A program made the position numbers and the translations under genes. The notes under the pieces are model-generated. The model did no database searches and was not told the origin of the DNA. It saw nothing but the letters and a program-made list of their open reading frames with translations. From an uncultured Prevotellaceae bacterium (lineage in GTDB: Bacteria; Bacteroidota; Bacteroidia; Bacteroidales; Bacteroidaceae), in assembly GCA_902792635.1 (NCBI GenBank), contig CADBAG010000016.1:51627-115626 (forward strand): DNA of 64,000 nucleotides. Direction: 5' to 3'. This document shows positions 52,484-60,420 of this stretch, one piece after another. Each line of letters starts with the position of its first letter. Position 1 is the stretch's first letter.

Positions 52484-54670
52484 ATGACCAACGAAAGATT
52501 TGATGCCGTAATGACCGCTTCACACAAGAAGCCGGTCGAGGTGATTGCCCCTGTGGAGCGTCCCTCCGAGTATTTTGGCAAGAAGGTTTTCAACCGTGCC
52601 AAGATGTACAAGTATCTGCCTGCTGATGTCTATCAGAAGCTTATCGACGTTATCGACAACGGTGCCACACTGGACCGTTCTATCGCTGACGCTGTAGCTA
52701 AAGGCATGAAGCAATGGGCTGACGAGAACGGTGTGACCCACTACACACACTGGTTCCAGCCTCTGACAGAGGGCACCGCCGAGAAGCACGACTCTTTCAT
52801 CGAGCACGACGGTAAGGGCGGCATGATCGAGGAGTTCTCCGGAAAGCTCCTCGTACAGCAGGAGCCGGATGCTTCCAGCTTCCCCTCCGGCGGTATCCGC
52901 TCGACCTTCGAGGCTCGCGGTTATTCTGCTTGGGATCCGACAAGCCCTGTGTTCATCATCGACGACACACTCTGTATCCCGACCATCTTCATCTCTTACA
53001 CCGGTGAGGCCCTCGACTACAAGGCACCGTTGCTGCGCGCCCTGCATGCCGTGAATGTCGCTGCTACCGATGTATGCCATTATTTCTATCCCGACGTAAA
53101 GAAGGTTATCTCCAACCTCGGTTGGGAGCAGGAGTACTTCCTCGTAGACGAGGATCTCTATGCTGCCCGTCCTGACCTCATCCTCACCGGCCGTACGCTG
53201 ATGGGTCATGAGAGCGCCAAGAACCAGCAGATGGATGACCACTATTTCGGTACTATCCCTGAGCGTGTGCAGGCCTTCATGAAAGACTTGGAGATTCAGG
53301 CTCTCGAGCTCGGCATCCCTGTGAAGACACGTCACAACGAGGTTGCTCCTAACCAGTTTGAGTGCGCTCCTATCTTTGAGGAGACGAACCTCGCCGTAGA
53401 CCATAACATGCTGCTCATGTCCCTCATGAAGCGTGTGGCTCACAAGCACGGCTTCGAGGTGCTGCTTCACGAGAAGCCTTTCGACGGCATCAACGGTTCA
53501 GGTAAGCATAACAACTGGTCACTGTCTACCGACACAGGTATCCTGCTGCACGGTCCAGGCAAGACCCGTGAGGACAACCTCCGCTTCGTCGTCTTCATCG
53601 TTGAGACCCTCATGGCTGTTTACAAGCACAACGGTCTGCTCAAGGCCAGCATCATGGATGCAGGCAACGCCCATCGCTTAGGCGCCAACGAGGCACCTCC
53701 AGCAATCATCTCTTCGTTCCTCGGCAAGACCGTATCCGATGTCCTCGACCATATCATGAAGTCAGACAAGGACGCTTTAGTCATCAAGGGCAAGGAAGGT
53801 GTACAGATCGATATCCCGGAGATCCCTGATATCATGCGTGATAACACCGACCGTAACCGTACATCACCTTTCGCCTTCACCGGTAACCGCTTCGAGTTCC
53901 GTGCCGTAGGTTCATCCGCTAACTGCGCAAGTGCACAGATCGTGCTGAACACAGCTGTAGCAGAGGCTCTGACAAACTTCAAGACACGTGTCGATGCGCT
54001 CATCGCTAAGGGCGAGGACAAGTTCGCTGCCATCCTTACAGTTGTCAAGGAAGATATCAAGACTTGTGCTCCTATCCACTTCGATGGCAACGGCTACAGC
54101 GACGAGTGGGTTGAGGAAGCAGCTAAGCGCGGACTCGACACCGAGAAGTCGGCTCCTGTCATCTTCGACCGTTACCTCGATCCCGAGAGCGTCAAGATGT
54201 TCGAGTCTACAGGTGTCATGAAGGAGAACGAGCTCAAGGCCCGTAACGAGGTCAAGTGGGAGACCTACACCAAGAAGCTGCAGATTGAGGCCCGTGTCCT
54301 CGGTGACCTTTCTCTCAATCATATCATCCCTGTCGCCACACACTACCAGTCTATGCTGTCGAAGGACGTGCAGAACCTCATGGTCATCTATGGCGCAGAG
54401 AAGGGCAAGCAGCTCTCCGACCGTATCATGAACATCATCGAGCAGATCTCTGAGCGTACCGCTACCATCGAGAAGGACGTAGAGGACATGGTCAACGCAC
54501 GTAAGGTGGCTAACAAGATCGCTGATGAGCGTGAGAAGGCTGTGGCTTACCACGACACCGTGGAGACATGGTTCCATCCTATCCGCTACCAGATTGACAA
54601 GCTCGAGCTTGTGGTGGCTGATGAGCTCTGGACACTGCCTAAGTATCGTGAGCTGCTGTTCATCAGATAA
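52484..54670 (+). CDS. glnA: Glutamine synthetase type III
   Basis: 728 residues, the size of the GSIII (GlnN) group and far larger than GSI. GSIII hallmarks: KVFNRAKMYKYLPADVY at the N-terminus, EDFSG-like EEFSGKLLVQQEPDASSFPSG, RHNEVAPNQFECAPIFEETN and the ATP-site NGSGKHNNWSLSTDTG. It makes glutamine from glutamate, ammonium and ATP in the cytoplasm. It is near glnK, two amt genes and a porin-like gene, which together form an ammonium-assimilation region. Confidence 0.96.
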   Translation: MTNERFDAVMTASHKKPVEVIAPVERPSEYFGKKVFNRAKMYKYLPADVYQKLIDVIDNGATLDRSIADAVAKGMKQWADENGVTHYTHWFQPLTEGTAEKHDSFIEHDGKGGMIEEFSGKLLVQQEPDASSFPSGGIRSTFEARGYSAWDPTSPVFIIDDTLCIPTIFISYTGEALDYKAPLLRALHAVNVAATDVCHYFYPDVKKVISNLGWEQEYFLVDEDLYAARPDLILTGRTLMGHESAKNQQMDDHYFGTIPERVQAFMKDLEIQALELGIPVKTRHNEVAPNQFECAPIFEETNLAVDHNMLLMSLMKRVAHKHGFEVLLHEKPFDGINGSGKHNNWSLSTDTGILLHGPGKTREDNLRFVVFIVETLMAVYKHNGLLKASIMDAGNAHRLGANEAPPAIISSFLGKTVSDVLDHIMKSDKDALVIKGKEGVQIDIPEIPDIMRDNTDRNRTSPFAFTGNRFEFRAVGSSANCASAQIVLNTAVAEALTNFKTRVDALIAKGEDKFAAILTVVKEDIKTCAPIHFDGNGYSDEWVEEAAKRGLDTEKSAPVIFDRYLDPESVKMFESTGVMKENELKARNEVKWETYTKKLQIEARVLGDLSLNHIIPVATHYQSMLSKDVQNLMVIYGAEKGKQLSDRIMNIIEQISERTATIEKDVEDMVNARKVANKIADEREKAVAYHDTVETWFHPIRYQIDKLELVVADELWTLPKYRELLFIR

Positions 54671-54674
54671 CAAA

Positions 54675-54770
54675 AGAATTAGGAGTTAGGAAATAGGAGT
54701 TAGGAGTTAAGAACCAACGAGTTCGAGTAACGGCTTGCAACTCCTATCTCCTAACTTCTAACTCCTAACT
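54675..54770. repeat. Inverted CTCCTAA-type short tandem repeats
   Basis: AGGAGTTAGGAAATAGGAGT at the left and CTCCTATCTCCTAACTTCTA at the right form inverted arms about 30 bp apart, immediately after the glnA stop. The 7-bp units are the same as those at 34983-35084. Possibly acts as a terminator-like hairpin for glnA. Confidence 0.65.
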
Positions 54771-54904
54771 AAATAAGCAATCTATTTCTTTTATTGGTTG
54801 TTTAAGTTCGTGCGGGGAGGCGTCGTGAGATGTCGCCCCGCATTTATGTTTTATTGGTTAAAAAACAACAAAAGGAAGGTGGAGGTGCACAATATATGAA
54901 ATAA

Positions 54905-54933
54905 AAACATTATGTTTGCAAAACATAATGTTT
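54905..54933. promoter_or_regulatory. Perfect 13-bp inverted repeat at the start of the DUF234 ATPase gene
   Basis: Arms AAACATTATGTTT (54905-54917) and AAACATAATGTTT (54921-54933) are exact reverse complements around GCA. The second arm contains an ATG (54928) that is in frame with the gene, and the preferred start lies 7 bp after the arm. It could be an operator or an RNA hairpin controlling the gene. Confidence 0.6.
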
Positions 54934-54939
54934 GTACTT

Positions 54940-56319
54940 ATGAAGTTCGTAGACAGAAAAGAAGAGACCGCCATCCTTACGAGAGCATTCGCAAGGGAAG
55001 AGCCGAGCCTGTATGTCATATATGGTCGACGCCGACTTGGGAAATCGACGCTCATCAACCGACTGATGAGAGAAGACGATATCTATTTCATGGCAGACAG
55101 AGCCGACCAGACCCAACAGAGAGCTCTCTTGGCCGACACCATAGCAATTCATTATCCGGGATTCAACAATGTCGTTTATCCTTCATGGGAATCACTGTTT
55201 CTTCAGCTAAGTATGGTTGCCTCCCGCTGCTTTGTGTTATGTCTTGACGAATTTCCCAACATGGTCCGTTCCTGTCAAGAGCTACCTTCTGTGTTGCAAC
55301 GTTTGATAGACACCAAAAAGTTAAGATACCATGTTCTCATCTGCGGATCATCCCAACACATGATGCAAGACATCGTCCTAAACTCTTCAGAACCTCTATA
55401 CGGCCGTGCGAGACAGATATTAAAGTTCCTGCCCATCAGCATCAAGTATATGTGTGAGGCGTTGCCTATGTTATCAGCCGAAGATGCCGTTGACAACTAT
55501 TCTGTCTTAGGTGGTGTCCCCCGTTATTGGGAACTACGCGAGGACGAGGGCAGCCTGCTTGATATGATCATGGACATGATAGCCAATCCCGTCGGCATGC
55601 TCTATGATGAAACAGACCGACTTCTTGCTGATGACTTAGACCGGACGACCTTAGCCACTTCTATATTATCCTTGATAGGTAATGGTGTGAACCGAATGGC
55701 TGAGATAGCTTCAAGGCTCAGCAGAAAAGCCACCGACATAAGCAACCCCATGTCAAAACTCATGAAGCTTGGCTACATTGAAAGGGAGATGCCTTTCGGA
55801 GAGAATGTCCGTAATAGCAAAAAGACACTCTATAAACTGAATGATCCGTTCCTCAGGTTCTATTATCGTTTTGTCGTAAGATTGCAGTCGCAGATCTTAC
55901 AGGCACGTACAAGCAAAGGAATGCATGATTACGTGCAGAAATACATCACCGACAACTTTGCCGACTTTGTCGCACCACAGTGGGAGCAACTGTGCAGAGA
56001 AGCCGTCAGTGGTGCGACCTTGTTTGATACAACATGGAACGTAGCTTCCCGTTGGTGGGGAACACTCGAAAGAGGACGTCAGGCTGAGTTTGATGTCGTG
56101 GCTGAATCGTTGGATAAGAAGAGTTTATTGATAGGCGAATGCAAATGGACTGCCGAAGAGAATGCGGAGCATCTCTTGCAGGATCTGAAAACACGCTCGG
56201 AGAATTTCTCCTATCTCAAAGGACATAACGTTTACTATGCGTTGTTCCTTCGCCACAAGCCCATTGACGGCATGCAAGAGAATGTTTTTCTCCCACAAGA
56301 TATCATCAAAGCAGAATAA
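54940..56319 (+). CDS. Archaeal-type ATPase with DUF234 nuclease-like domain
   Basis: 459 residues from ATG at 54940 (MKFVDRKEETAILTRAFARE); ATG at 54928 and TTG at 54916 are inside the palindrome and less likely. Walker A is GRRRLGKS at 29-36. LCLDEFPNM is Walker B and ICGSSQHMM the sensor. The C-terminal DUF234 part includes PFLRFYYRFV, WWGTLERGRQAEFDVVA and LIGECKWT, with Asp and E-x-K of a restriction-fold nuclease. This ATPase_2/DUF234 family is common in Prevotella and archaea; function is unknown. It stands alone with its own palindromic front. Confidence 0.85.
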   Translation: MKFVDRKEETAILTRAFAREEPSLYVIYGRRRLGKSTLINRLMREDDIYFMADRADQTQQRALLADTIAIHYPGFNNVVYPSWESLFLQLSMVASRCFVLCLDEFPNMVRSCQELPSVLQRLIDTKKLRYHVLICGSSQHMMQDIVLNSSEPLYGRARQILKFLPISIKYMCEALPMLSAEDAVDNYSVLGGVPRYWELREDEGSLLDMIMDMIANPVGMLYDETDRLLADDLDRTTLATSILSLIGNGVNRMAEIASRLSRKATDISNPMSKLMKLGYIEREMPFGENVRNSKKTLYKLNDPFLRFYYRFVVRLQSQILQARTSKGMHDYVQKYITDNFADFVAPQWEQLCREAVSGATLFDTTWNVASRWWGTLERGRQAEFDVVAESLDKKSLLIGECKWTAEENAEHLLQDLKTRSENFSYLKGHNVYYALFLRHKPIDGMQENVFLPQDIIKAE

Positions 56320-56332
56320 AAGAAAGAACGTC

Positions 56333-56803
56333 ATGAAGACAACCCTTATACTCATCGGCAAGACCGACGGGAAACTGTATCAATCGTCAATCGACGACTA
56401 TGCGTCGCGCATCAGTCATTACATGCCGTTCAACATAAAGGTCATCCCCGACATCAAAAACACACGCGCCCTTTCTGAAGAACAACAGAAAGAGCGCGAG
56501 GGTAATCTTATCTTAGAGAACGTGCAACCACAGGACTGTCTCGTGCTGCTCGACGAACGTGGTGAGGAACGCCGCAGCATCGAGTTTGCCCGATGGCTCG
56601 GCAAGCGCCAGGCTGCGGGGCGTAACCTCGTGTTCGTCATCGGCGGTCCCTATGGTTTCTCCGACGCGGTGTACAAACGTGCCGAGGCGATGGTATCCCT
56701 CTCCCGCATGACTTTTTCCCACCAGATGGTGCGCCTCATCTTCGCCGAGCAGCTCTACCGTGCCTGCACGATCCTCAAAGGCGAGAAGTATCACCACGAG
56801 TGA
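56333..56803 (+). CDS. rlmH: 23S rRNA pseudouridine-1915 N3-methyltransferase
   Basis: 156 residues from ATG at 56333 (MKTTLILIGKTDGKLYQSSI), the standard RlmH length; a longer frame from 56237 lies inside the ATPase gene. SPOUT-fold motifs: VLLDERGEERRSIEFA, VFVIGGPYGFSDAVYKRA and the C-terminal RMTFSHQMVRLIFAEQLYRA. It methylates pseudouridine 1915 in 23S rRNA helix 69, using SAM. Independent housekeeping gene 13 bp after the ATPase gene. Confidence 0.96.
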   Translation: MKTTLILIGKTDGKLYQSSIDDYASRISHYMPFNIKVIPDIKNTRALSEEQQKEREGNLILENVQPQDCLVLLDERGEERRSIEFARWLGKRQAAGRNLVFVIGGPYGFSDAVYKRAEAMVSLSRMTFSHQMVRLIFAEQLYRACTILKGEKYHHE

Positions 56804-56867
56804 GCAGGTTCAGGCGGTAACCAGTGATGAGAGACAACAATACATGAAACACAAAACACTAACATTT

Positions 56868-58481
56868 ATGAAGACAAAACTAGTATTTACTTTGCTTGCC
56901 ATTTTCCTCTCGTTAGGAGCCTCGGCACAAACGGGGCCTCAGGTGACCTATCGTGACGGAACCATCGAAGGTATCGACTCCTCCGGCGTGAAGATCTTCC
57001 GCGACATACCTTTCGCCGAGCCGCCTGTGGGCGATCTGCGGTGGAAGGCGCCACAACCCGTGAAGGCATGGACGGGCGTGCGCTCGGCAAAAGCCTTTGG
57101 CAACGACCCGGCACAGCGCCCCGTCTTCGGCGACATGCAGTTTGAAGGCAAGGGAAAGAGTGAGGACTGTCTCTACCTCAACATCTGGACACCGGCGAAG
57201 AAGATGGACGAGAAGCTCCCCGTGCTCATCTATTTCAATGGCGGCGGCCTCATGGCAGGCAGTGGCTCAGAGCCTCGCTACCAAGGTCTGCGCCTGGCGC
57301 GCCGTGGCAACATCATCGTCGTTACGGCCAACTACCGTGAAGGCATCTTCGGCTTTTTCTCTCATCCGGAGCTGACGAAGGAAGGCTGTCACGGAAACCA
57401 GGGATGGCTTGACCAGGCAGCGGCTATCAAGTGGGTAAAAGACAATATCGCAGCTTTCGGCGGTGACCCCAACCGCATCACAATCAACGGCGAGTCGGCA
57501 GGATCGCAGTCGGTCTGCGCCCTCACGACCTCTCCGCTTTCGCGCGACCTCATCAACGGTTACATGTGCTCCAGTGGTGCCGTTGTCGCCAATGCTACCC
57601 CGATCAGCTTGAAAGAGGCTGAGCAAAAAGGCGTGGCTTGGGCGAAGAAGAACCATCTGAAGAAACTCAGCGACATGCGCAAGCTCTCTACTGAGGAACT
57701 GAACAAGCTCGACGACGGCACCTTCGGCGAGGGTACGAAGTGTATCGACGGCATCTTCCTCACCGAAGATCCTAACAAGGTCATCAGCGAGGGCCGTCAG
57801 TCGCAGGTGCCCTGCCTGTTGGGTAACAACAACGGTGAGTTCCCTGTGGCAGCCTTTGCGGGCGGCAAGGCTCCGACGATGGCGAGCCTCAGTCCCGTCA
57901 TCGCCGGTTATTTCGGTACCGATGCCAACACCATCTTCAACCTCTACGACATCCACACCGACGCTGACCTCTTAGGAGCTAAGGGTATGGCGCTCGGCGG
58001 CGACATGTTTATCGTCTACGCCACGTGGAAGTGGGCCGACATGGTCAGACAGAGCAGCAAGGCTCCCGTCTACCGCTATGTCTACTGCCATCCTCGCCCG
58101 AACATGCAGCTCAAGGGTAAGGCGCCCGGTCTGGCCGGTGGCACGGTAGACGTCAAGGATGATACACCGAAGCAGCCGGCCGCAACGACGGCCATCCACT
58201 CGGCAGACATCGAGTATGCCATGGGTAACCTCTCGACAAACACAGCCTTCCCCTGGACGGCCGACGACTATGCCACCTCCGAGATCTTCCAACAGATCTA
58301 CATCAACTTTGTCAAGAACGGCAATCCAAATGGTCCCGGCCTACCGCAGTGGGACACCTATAACCACAATGGCGACGTGCCACCGGTGATGCTCATCGAC
58401 ACAAACACGCGCCAGGTGAAGGATGCCAAGGTCTACAACCGCTACAAGCAGATCGACGCGTTCATCCAGGCGAAGAAATAA
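56868..58481 (+). CDS. Secreted carboxylesterase type B
   Basis: 537 residues from ATG at 56868; the longer frame from 56760 overlaps rlmH, and ATG at 56844 would lengthen the signal peptide. Signal peptide MKTKLVFTLLAIFLSLGASA, cut near AQ. Family signatures: RDIPFAEPPVGDLRWKAPQP, EDCLYLNIWTP, ANYREGIFGFFSHPEL, GESAGS with the nucleophile Ser, and a late HSADIEYAMGN as likely His site. An alpha/beta-hydrolase that cleaves esters in the periplasm, possibly acetyl groups or aromatic esters of plant glycans. Single gene with no glycan-utilisation partners nearby. Confidence 0.9.
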   Translation: MKTKLVFTLLAIFLSLGASAQTGPQVTYRDGTIEGIDSSGVKIFRDIPFAEPPVGDLRWKAPQPVKAWTGVRSAKAFGNDPAQRPVFGDMQFEGKGKSEDCLYLNIWTPAKKMDEKLPVLIYFNGGGLMAGSGSEPRYQGLRLARRGNIIVVTANYREGIFGFFSHPELTKEGCHGNQGWLDQAAAIKWVKDNIAAFGGDPNRITINGESAGSQSVCALTTSPLSRDLINGYMCSSGAVVANATPISLKEAEQKGVAWAKKNHLKKLSDMRKLSTEELNKLDDGTFGEGTKCIDGIFLTEDPNKVISEGRQSQVPCLLGNNNGEFPVAAFAGGKAPTMASLSPVIAGYFGTDANTIFNLYDIHTDADLLGAKGMALGGDMFIVYATWKWADMVRQSSKAPVYRYVYCHPRPNMQLKGKAPGLAGGTVDVKDDTPKQPAATTAIHSADIEYAMGNLSTNTAFPWTADDYATSEIFQQIYINFVKNGNPNGPGLPQWDTYNHNGDVPPVMLIDTNTRQVKDAKVYNRYKQIDAFIQAKK

Positions 58482-58529
58482 CGGTAAACTTATCTATCTG
58501 TACGGTTAAAACTTGTTCATTTTTGGCGC

Positions 58530-58850
58530 ACTGCACCTCGGAGAGGTGCCACTCGGTTAGCCCTAGGTAAGGAGCGCAGCGACGCAACCTAGGGTTTAAG
58601 TGCAGTGTAGTTTCATTGCAATCCGGCCTCGAAGAGGGCGAACATGGTCGGGATGCTGGTGTATTCAGTTTTCAGGCGTCATCACCAATTCTACATTTCG
58701 GCTTCGCCTCACGAGGGCTAACTAGGTTCGCCCTCTTCGAGGACGACAATTCAGATATACTGCTGATGTCCACCCCAGGTTGCGTCGCTGCGCTCCTTAC
58801 CTGGGGCTAACCATATTGGCCCCCTTCGGGGACCTTACCAACCCGAAATT
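58530..58850. repeat. Hairpin repeat family C (CCCTAGGT variant), mirrored
   Basis: GCACCTC-GGA-GAGGTGC, then hairpin 58561-58594 with stem CCCTAGGT/ACCTAGGG, in which a C-G pair of other copies is replaced by T-A. Then CGGCCTCGAAGAGGGCGAAC, a degenerate CTCGCCCTCTTCGAGG arm, and an opposite CCCCAGGTTGCGTCGCTGCG copy ending in CTGGGG. Last comes GGCCCCC-TTC-GGGGACC. No gene otherwise in 58482-58937. Confidence 0.8.
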
Positions 58851-58912
58851 CGGAAGAGCCCTAAATATTATAAAAAATTACGTGCCAATATCGTTGGTTC
58901 GTAACTTTTTAC

Positions 58913-58920
58913 TATCTTTG
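58913..58920 (+). promoter_or_regulatory. Bacteroidetes -7 promoter box (TATCTTTG)
   Basis: TATCTTTG, 18 bp before the ATG of the 34-residue membrane peptide and 168 bp before gpmA. An upstream TTGG is present at 58894 but the spacing to this box is short. Confidence 0.65.
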
Positions 58921-58937
58921 CAACAAAATAAAGAACT

Positions 58938-59042
58938 ATGGATCCGTGGTTAACAGCATTGTCAATATTCTTGAGCTTTGTTGCTCTAATGGTAATAGTG
59001 AGCGCGATTATAGTCACCCATTGGCCCACAACGGACAAATAA
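58938..59042 (+). CDS. 34-residue single-span membrane peptide upstream of gpmA
   Basis: ATG at 58938 gives MDPWLTALSIFLSFVALMVI, then VSAIIVTHWPTTDK and a TAA. Residues 5-26 are one continuous hydrophobic helix; the ends are polar. The ATG is 18 bp downstream of a good -7 box, so the leader is short and the peptide is the first frame of the gpmA transcript. I do not recognise a family. It may be a real small membrane protein or a translated leader. Not detectable by usual length limits. Confidence 0.55.
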   Translation: MDPWLTALSIFLSFVALMVIVSAIIVTHWPTTDK

Positions 59043-59087
59043 GCAAAGTAGAAAATAATTTTAATCAAACAATAATCTCAAACAAAG

Positions 59088-59831
59088 ATGAAGAGAATCG
59101 TTTTAATTCGCCACGGCGAGAGCCAGTGGAATCTTGAGAACCGTTTCACAGGTTGGACAAATGTAGACCTCACCGAGAAGGGCAAGCAGGAGGCTTTCGA
59201 TGCCGGCAAACTCATGAAGGAGAAGGGCTTCCATTTCGACATCGCCTACACTTCTTATCTGAAGCGTGCCGTGAAGACGCTGAACAACGTCCTCGATGCT
59301 ATGGATGAGGACTGGATCCCCGTCGTCAAGACATGGCGCCTCAACGAGAAGCACTATGGTGCTCTCCAGGGTCTGAACAAGAAAGAGACCGCTAAGAAGT
59401 ACGGTGACGAGCAGGTTCTGCTCTGGCGTCGTAGCTACGACGTGGAGCCGCACGACCTCGCTGCTGACGGCACAGGCTCAGCCCTCGCTGATCCCCGCTA
59501 CGCTAAGGTCCCCACACAGTATCTGCCGAAGACAGAGAGCCTGAAGGACTGTATCGCACGTGTCATGCCGTTCTGGGAGTGCGAGATCTTCCCGAAGCTC
59601 AAAGAAGTCGACAACATCATCGTTGCTGCTCACGGTAACTCCCTCCGCGGTATCGTGAAGCACCTCAAGGGCATCTCTGACAAGGACATCTCGGGTCTGA
59701 ACATCCCGACAGCTACTCCGTACGTATTCGAGTTCGACGACGACCTCAACCTCGTCAAGGACTACTACCTCGGTGACGCTGCTGCCATCGCTGCCAAGGC
59801 TGCTGCCGTGGCTAACCAGGGCAAGGCATAA
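59088..59831 (+). CDS. gpmA: 2,3-bisphosphoglycerate-dependent phosphoglycerate mutase
   Basis: 247 residues. [18 protein letters not shown] carries the phospho-His (His9). [40 protein letters not shown] and [14 protein letters not shown] with the second catalytic His are also conserved. It interconverts 3- and 2-phosphoglycerate in glycolysis. Preceded by the small peptide and its promoter and followed by a family D repeat and a terminator. Confidence 0.97.
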   Translation: MKRIVLIRHGESQWNLENRFTGWTNVDLTEKGKQEAFDAGKLMKEKGFHFDIAYTSYLKRAVKTLNNVLDAMDEDWIPVVKTWRLNEKHYGALQGLNKKETAKKYGDEQVLLWRRSYDVEPHDLAADGTGSALADPRYAKVPTQYLPKTESLKDCIARVMPFWECEIFPKLKEVDNIIVAAHGNSLRGIVKHLKGISDKDISGLNIPTATPYVFEFDDDLNLVKDYYLGDAAAIAAKAAAVANQGKA

Positions 59832-59837
59832 CGCGAG

Positions 59838-60412
59838 GCCCCACCCCTACCCCACTATCCTCGGTCCTTCCGTTATCGGAAGGCTGAAAATCCCATCCAG
59901 GGGAGGGAGAGATTACAAGGATAAACAATTTAATGATCCGACCGATAAATAATTAGTCGGATCATTTTTTTACAGGAAACACATTCATATCGAAAAGATA
60001 GCATCACTGCATGAAACATATGGTTCTTCCGGTTTTCGGATTGATAAGGTCCCCGGAGGGGGCCAATTAGGTTAGCCCCAGGTGAGGAGCGCAGCGACGT
60101 AACCTGGGGCTTGTATCGGTCTGGTACACCTGACCTGTCGGCCTCGAAGAGGGCGAACCTATAAAACCAGCGCCCTGCCAAGGTTTGCCCTCTTCGAGGA
60201 CACCTTTCAACGAAAACGTCTCACACCTAAACCCCAGGTTACGTCGCTGCGCTCCTTACCTGGGGCTAACCATGTTCAACCTCTTCGAGGTTGTTCTCCT
60301 ACCAACCCGAAAACCGGAAGAACCAAACATATTATTCCCTCCCCTGGATGGGATTTTCAGCCTTCCGATAACGGAAGGACCGAGGATAGTGGGGTAGGGG
60401 TGGGGCTGTCAG
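59838..60412. repeat. Family D pair in opposite orientation enclosing family C hairpins
   Basis: A family D unit at 59838-59910 (CCCCACCCCTACCCCACTAT, GGTCCTTCCGTTATCGGAAG, CCATCCAGGGGAGGGA) has an inverted partner at 60335-60408. They form arms of about 70 bp. Between them are the terminator (59934-59971) and family C hairpins: GGTCCCC-GGA-GGGGGCC, CCCCAGGT/ACCTGGGG, CGGCCTCGAAGAGGGCGAAC, reverse CCCCAGGTTACGTCGCTGCG and AACCTC-TTC-GAGGTT. The gap lies between convergent genes and holds no coding frame. Confidence 0.75.
59934..59971 (+). terminator. Intrinsic terminator after gpmA
   Basis: Stem TGATCCGAC/GTCGGATCA with loop CGATAAATAATTA, followed by seven T. About 100 bp after the gpmA stop, beyond the first family D repeat. 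Confidence 0.85.
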
Positions 60413-60420
60413 ACCACATT

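Noticed and set aside
53912-54673. 253-codon minus-strand frame inside glnA
   Set aside because: Antisense shadow; glnA is unmistakable.
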